Assembly: GCF_026151205.1 (NCBI RefSeq)
Contig: NC_087083.1
Span: 12,522,944 to 12,586,943, forward strand
Direction: 5' to 3'
DNA from: Bolinopsis microptera
Lineage: Eukaryota > Ctenophora > Tentaculata > Lobata > Bolinopsidae
Length of the DNA stretch: 64,000 bases
In this document: one piece after another, positions 59,126 through 64,000 of the stretch
Layout of the letters: each line of letters begins with the position of its first letter
Position numbering within the stretch: the stretch's first letter is position 1
Made by a program: the position numbers and the translations under genes
The notes under the pieces: generated by a model
Databases searched by the model: none
Seen by the model: the letters and a program-made list of their open reading frames with translations, nothing else
Told to the model about the DNA's origin: nothing

Positions 59126-62100
59126 ATGGGTGTTGAAATTCTATACCCCATCATTAACAGAGCGACAGCTCCTATAAAATCAGTGAACATTGACGATCTC
59201 AGCAGTCAACTTAACAGAACCTTTATGTTCTATTTATCACTTGTCTTTGCTGTCACTATCACTATCAGGTTAGTTTCTGTTTCATTATCAGGTTGGTTTC
59301 TGTTTCACTACCAATTTTGGTCCTTTGTTCAATTTGATCTTCAAGTTCAATCGTACGTCGCATCTAAAATGATTCGAATTTTATGTAATTATCAGGTTCA
59401 TGATAAAAATCGCCCCTAGTCCCTACCCTTTCAAATAAAAATTTATTCCACTTTCGCTATCGTCTTAACTTTGCTTTCACTTTCACTTTCTCACGACTCA
59501 CATTCCCTTTCACCTCTACAGACAACAGCTAGGTGGATCGGTTATAGCGTGTGATGGCTTCCAACGAGACGAAGACTACGAAAGGTTTGCGGAGGACTGG
59601 TGCTGGAGTTCTGGGATCTACACTATTAAAGAGGCGTACGAAATGCGGGACAGGGCCAGTCCTTATCCTGGTGGGTTTGCATCATAACATTGTGTCAGAT
59701 AACATGACATTGTGTCATTAAATATTGTGTCAGATAACATGACATTGTGTCATTAAATATTGTGTCATAAGACATTGTGTCATAAAACATTGTGTCGCAA
59801 AAAACATTGTGTCATAAAACATTGTGTCGCATAAAACATTGTATCGCATAAAACATTGTGTCGCATAAAACATTGTGTCGCATAAAACATTGTGTCATAA
59901 AAATATTGTGTCATAAAACATTATGTCATAAAACATTGTGTCATAAAACATTGTGTCATAGAACATTGTGTCACTCTGTCTTAATTTCAGTACTCCTTTC
60001 GTGTTACAGCTTTAATTGTTCACACTAAATTATCCATTGTTTCTGGTATTTTGTCATGACGTCACAGTGATTAATCCTATTAATGTTGTCAGGTATAGTT
60101 CCCGAGGACCTGCCAGCATGTGTTGAGTTTGAGCTGAAATCAGGTGGAAGGATAGAGTGTCCAGACGAGAAAGATGTCAAACCTCTTACTAGAATATATC
60201 AAACTTGGTATGTAAATAAATAAATAATCTGTTAAAGACATGTTTCAAGTATCAGATAGGAATATTAAGTTGAGTCGTGTTTAGACTGTTGACGAACTGG
60301 ATATTGAGACAAGTTCGCTGCTGAGAATACTAAAATCGCGTCCTCAACCAGTATTTCAAAATCATTGAAATATCTCAAAAGACAAGAGTGACACATTCAC
60401 TTTCACTTTCACTTTTATTTTGTAGTCCCTCTAATGCTTCACTGACGAACAATAACCCAAGGTATCCGTTTGTTATGTTCTACTACTGGCTTACTGCACT
60501 GATGTTCTTCCTCCCCTACCAATTATACAAATTGTTTGGTTTCGACAAGGTCAAAGCAGTTGTGTCTATGTTGCAAAATCCGGTGAGTGTTTCAGTTTTG
60601 TTATACAGTATACATTTGTTCTTATCAGAGATTCGACTTGATCACTGAAGGGGAAAATGAGCGTAATTATTTTTCCTGACATGTAACACGTGACAGCTAT
60701 CAACCAATGAGCTTCCAGCAGCGATCACGGATCAATCATATCGCAAAATAACCGTCACGTGTCCGAGAAAGTATGGCTCTAATTCTCGTTAACAACTAAC
60801 GTGAACCTAAGTGCGTAGATACGACTGTTGTTCATTTAATTAAACGCGAAAGTCTGATACTGTGAGTAATGACAGTAACTTGTTAACTGAACCTGCTGAG
60901 CTGTGAATATCAATGTAATTCTGGTCCACTCTCTCTGGTAACACAAGTAACAACTTTAAGGTAGAGGACGGTTCTTTGAAGAAAATTTCTGTTTTTTTAA
61001 ATAGACTCAGCGATTACAATGTTCTAATAAAGGTAAATGAATAAATCACATATTGATCAAATGAGACTCAATAACACTTATACATAACTTTAAGGTAGAG
61101 GACGGGTTTGAAAAGAAAGAGATGATAAAGAGGGGTTCAGTTTGGCTCTATCTCCAATCAACCATGTCTCTCTCACACCAATCTTTATACTCTTCATTTG
61201 TGGTGAAACATAGTCTTGCTTTCTACGCTTTGCTTGTAAAGGTTTGTGCAGTATTTTAGTTCTGTGATATGTGTGACGTCCTAAGGTTAAATTGCAAGCT
61301 TTTATTTTGAATCTACTAGAGTTAAGTAGGACATTGGGAGTTGTAAATTGTAATAATAATTAAATTTTCAAATTCTTTACAATAATTTGACTGAAGGATT
61401 TTGATACATTCTCAGATTATGTTCCTGGGTAACACGATTATGATGTACTGGCTGACTCACAAAATGTTCAAGTTCGGATCGTTTGCGGAGTATGGGTTGC
61501 TGTGGGAGATGAACACGCCAGTTGACAATGTTAACAGCTTGATTCAAGAAAAACTCTTTCCTAAAGTCGCCGCTTGTGAAGTCAAGCGGTTTGGGGCTAC
61601 GGGTTAGTTTTTCGTTTAATCACGTAAGAGTAGAATAAGTCCATGATTTTTATAGTTCTATCACCAAAACACACAAACCATCTTTGTGTTTTCAAAATCT
61701 ACAATCTTAGTGTTTGAAAAATGGATAAATCATCATAATGACCTCAAATAACCTCAAATAACCTCAAATAACCTTACATAACCTCCTCAGGTATGGATGA
61801 GGATCAGGGTATGTGTATGCTAACCCTCAACGTTCTCAACCAATACCTATTTCTCGCGTTCTGGTTCTGTCTCATCATCATTACTATCATTAACTGTTTC
61901 TCCCTCCTTTTTACCCTTATAAACATCCTCTTCCCCTCCCTTATGCTCAAACAGTTCCTCGTCTCATCCTCACTTGATAGAAGTCCGGCAGTCGGGGTCA
62001 TTTCTAAACTCTACCTAGATTCTGGGTCTTCGATGAGGTTTATGATGGACATTTTCGCGCGTAACGTTGACCCCAAGCTGTTCGGGGAGATATTAGTCCA

Positions 62101-62833
62101 GCTCTATTCTCTGTTGGGTGACGATTCGAAAACCGAGGGGGTGCAAGTGTTTCATAGACGGCCTCAGAAACAGAAAGTAAACCTGCTGTCTAAGAGCAAG
62201 GTGGATAATAAGTTGGGGAAGTTTTTACCCAAAATGGTTGCTCAGAAGAAAAGACCAACAAACATAAACACAAAAGTTACGCGATTTAACCGAACAGTGG
62301 ATGAACTGAAAGAATATAACCTTACGATGAGAAGTAAACAGCATTTAAGGCAGGAAAATGTTACTGATGAGGTGAGAGAGTTGGAAAAAGAGACGGATTG
62401 TCTTCTTCCTTCAAACCAGATAGACATCAGTGACTTGACGAATATTAAGTCACGTGATGAAGATAAAATTCCAGAGCCTCAACATCCCACATGTGAATCG
62501 GAAGGTGAAATCACTGATACAGATGATGAACAGCAAGTAATGGGGGACCCGTTAATAATCACACATGACATTCACGATTCTGATGACAAAGTAGAGGTAA
62601 TGTCAGAGGAACCTTTGGAAATCAGGGAGGAACTTGAAATAACTGACGAAGAGGACTTAGAAGAATCTCCTCTAACGGAAGAATATTTTGAAAGTAGCTC
62701 GACAGTGAAAAGAGCTGATATTGATCCATCAGAGTCTGAAGAAGAGGGTGATATGAAGAGTACGCTGCCTCTTCAAATACCAATCGTTATGTTGAACGAT
62801 GATGTGCTCTCTCTTAAGTCAGTGAATCTATAA
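59126..62833 (+). CDS. Innexin (gap-junction channel protein), seven exons
   Basis: Exons 59126-59268, 59522-59670, 60093-60207, 60426-60582, 61095-61241, 61416-61602, 61791-62833. All are GT-AG and in phase; 1941 nt, 646 residues. Innexins form intercellular channels and hemichannels. TM1 FMFYLSLVFAVTITI is followed by the innexin-type start of loop 1, GGSVIACDGF, and several loop cysteines (DWCWSS, ACVEF, ECPDE, QTCPSN). TM2 YPFVMFYYWLTALMFFLPYQ occupies the place of the usual YYQWVP motif, which is altered. The region around LAFYALLVKIMFLGNTIMMY is TM3. The second loop has AACEVKRFGATG and CMLTLNVLNQYLFLAFWF leading into TM4. The C-terminal tail of about 260 residues is highly acidic and serine-rich, longer than in most innexins. 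MGVEILYPIINRAT is the expected short cytoplasmic N-terminus. Confidence 0.93.
59686..59975 (+). repeat. 15-bp CATAAAACATTGTGT repeat in innexin intron 2
   Basis: About 18 imperfect copies, with CGCATAAAACATTGTGT variants. Confidence 0.93.
60950..60995 (+). repeat. Partial copy of the innexin exon 5 acceptor region
   Basis: AACTTTAAGGTAGAGGACGG at about 60953-60972 repeats the true exon 5 boundary (AACTTTAAG|GTAGAGGACGG, 61086-61105). The copy soon leaves the coding sequence. Confidence 0.85.
61738..61790 (+). repeat. 10-bp AATAACCTCA repeat in front of the innexin exon 7 acceptor
   Basis: Four copies run into the acceptor ACCTCCTCAG at 61790. Confidence 0.9.
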
Positions 62834-62836
62834 TGA

Positions 62837-62842
62837 AATAAA
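62837..62842 (+). promoter_or_regulatory. Candidate polyadenylation signal AATAAA
   Basis: It begins three bases after the innexin stop codon, which would make a very short 3' UTR. No other clear AATAAA follows closely. Confidence 0.4.
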
Positions 62843-64000
62843 TTCTACGCACACTTGAAACACAAGAAAAAGTTTTCGAAATCTTAGAGGACCGTTTGAC
62901 GCGAAATGCGAATCCTGTCACCTGTTTAAGATAGTTTAGTTTTTGTCGGGTATTCAAGTGAAGGCTGACAGTGACGGGAATGCGAAAGTGAAAGCAAAAG
63001 TGATCGCCGATGGGCTGCAATGTGTACAGATTAAGAGATTACGATGTTCTTTGTAGCGTACTGAACTGCAGTCCGAGGGCTGAGCTCTAGTCACTTTATT
63101 ACGTGACTAACACAGACCAGTTTACTTTTTACCTTATGCTACGATCACTACAAACATCCACACAATATTCTTCACAGCACCTATATCGAGCAAAGGAAAA
63201 TATTGTCTCTACGAATTTTAAAAAATTACTTGTTTCAAATAATATGAACCGCTTGTTTCAATGATGATTCGAATTTTTATGAATATATGACACAAATCGT
63301 TCAAATTTTTGGAAAAATTCAAGTCAGATATTAGAAAACTTTCTCAATGCGTACAAATTGACATACCTTTCAGCCATGAATATCACAAAATTAAATGGTC
63401 TGATCTTTACAGTATGGGTGTATGAATGTTGTATTTTCTAACATTCATAGAAACGGGTTCCATATTTGGTTGAAACGGTAGCAGGATTTGATTGGTTAAA
63501 ACGGATCACAAGATCCTACTTTACAGTACTCCGAATCAGCATTTGGTCTTTGTCCCCAACGTGCTTTGTTCAACATCAACTTTATAGAGAATTAGATTAT
63601 GTAAGATCCACGGTTTGTAGTTTCTCACCAGCTCAAACAAGAGCAGAAGCACCAATCAGAGAGCAGTATTCTAGTCAGGTGACTCACACTATCCAACCAA
63701 AGCGCTGTATTTTAGGTACTTACTTTTAAGTTTGGTCGATCCTCGCTCGAAATACCGTTCATTATGCTCCGTGCAGAACTTCATGATCAAAGCTGTTCGG
63801 ATAGCATCCAGTTCTAAACCCGTTGCATTTTCAAATGATGACTTATTTGACTTACTTGACTTAAGGCGGCTTCAGCGTCCGAGTATTGATGCGCTGTCTC
63901 AATAAAACTCTATCCGCCATAAGTCCGCCCATTTCTCCAGTGTCGTTGAGACCCGTGTCAGCTCGTAGGCTATCAACATAGGTCATGGCTGGTCTCCCCC
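62843..64000. other. 3' end of window, no gene recognised
   Basis: AT-rich sequence. One inverted copy of the dispersed CCAAT/E-box repeat is at about 63640-63690 (CCAATCAGAGAGCAG...GTGAC). Confidence 0.5.

Overview
The window is animal (metazoan) nuclear DNA. It is AT-rich, has GT-AG introns, and carries orthologues of animal-specific genes: a PINCH/LIMS adaptor with five LIM domains, an innexin, a claudin/PMP22-like tetraspan protein, a GPCR with LDL-receptor class A repeats, and a STRIPAK component (STRIP1/2). An innexin together with a GRL101-type LDLa GPCR, L1/Tx1-type LINEs and abundant minisatellites suits an invertebrate. My best guess is a cnidarian or ctenophore, but no sequence here settles the phylum.

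Layout. 1-1390: C-terminal part of a STRIP1/2 gene (+), cut by the window edge and broken by frame changes. 1959-14523: nine-exon PINCH/LIMS gene (+), its introns filled with satellites and inverted repeats. About 15.4-22.7 kb: gene-poor, with one small transposon copy and a 1.36 kb inverted-repeat element. 22738-24216: single-exon class II CPD photolyase (-). 25862-25933: tRNA-like sequence (-). 26491-28756: DHHC palmitoyltransferase (-). 30.6-32.8 kb: nested small DNA transposons with telomere-like repeats. 33456-37769: two-exon seven-pass membrane protein (+) whose intron holds an antisense L1-type LINE with target-site duplication and A tail. 39127-42849: nine-exon claudin-like tetraspan gene (-). 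43.2-45.8 kb: 17-bp satellite and a decayed LINE. 47546-51060: LDLa-repeat GPCR (-, 5' end not found). 51.7-54.7 kb: satellite, GC island, 240-bp repeats split by a LINE remnant. 54728-56309: secreted protein with two C-type lectin domains (+). 56794-57132: small cysteine-rich secreted protein (+). 59126-62833: seven-exon innexin (+). 62.85-64 kb: no gene seen.

The genes do not form one pathway. Several encode cell-surface or junction proteins (innexin, claudin-like, two receptors, lectin, PINCH at integrin adhesions), but I see no evidence of co-regulation.

The most unusual feature is a recurrent class of minisatellites whose repeat unit is built from the edge of an exon. Examples are the PINCH exon 2 donor (about 39 copies), the claudin-like exon 3 acceptor (about 6 copies), and the 3' coding ends with stop codon of the seven-pass gene (about 10 copies) and the cysteine-rich gene (about 14 copies). 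Smaller cases lie at the DHHC and innexin acceptors. A second candidate novelty is a 60-98 bp hairpin-rich element present in six copies, five of them flanked by 8-9 bp target duplications.
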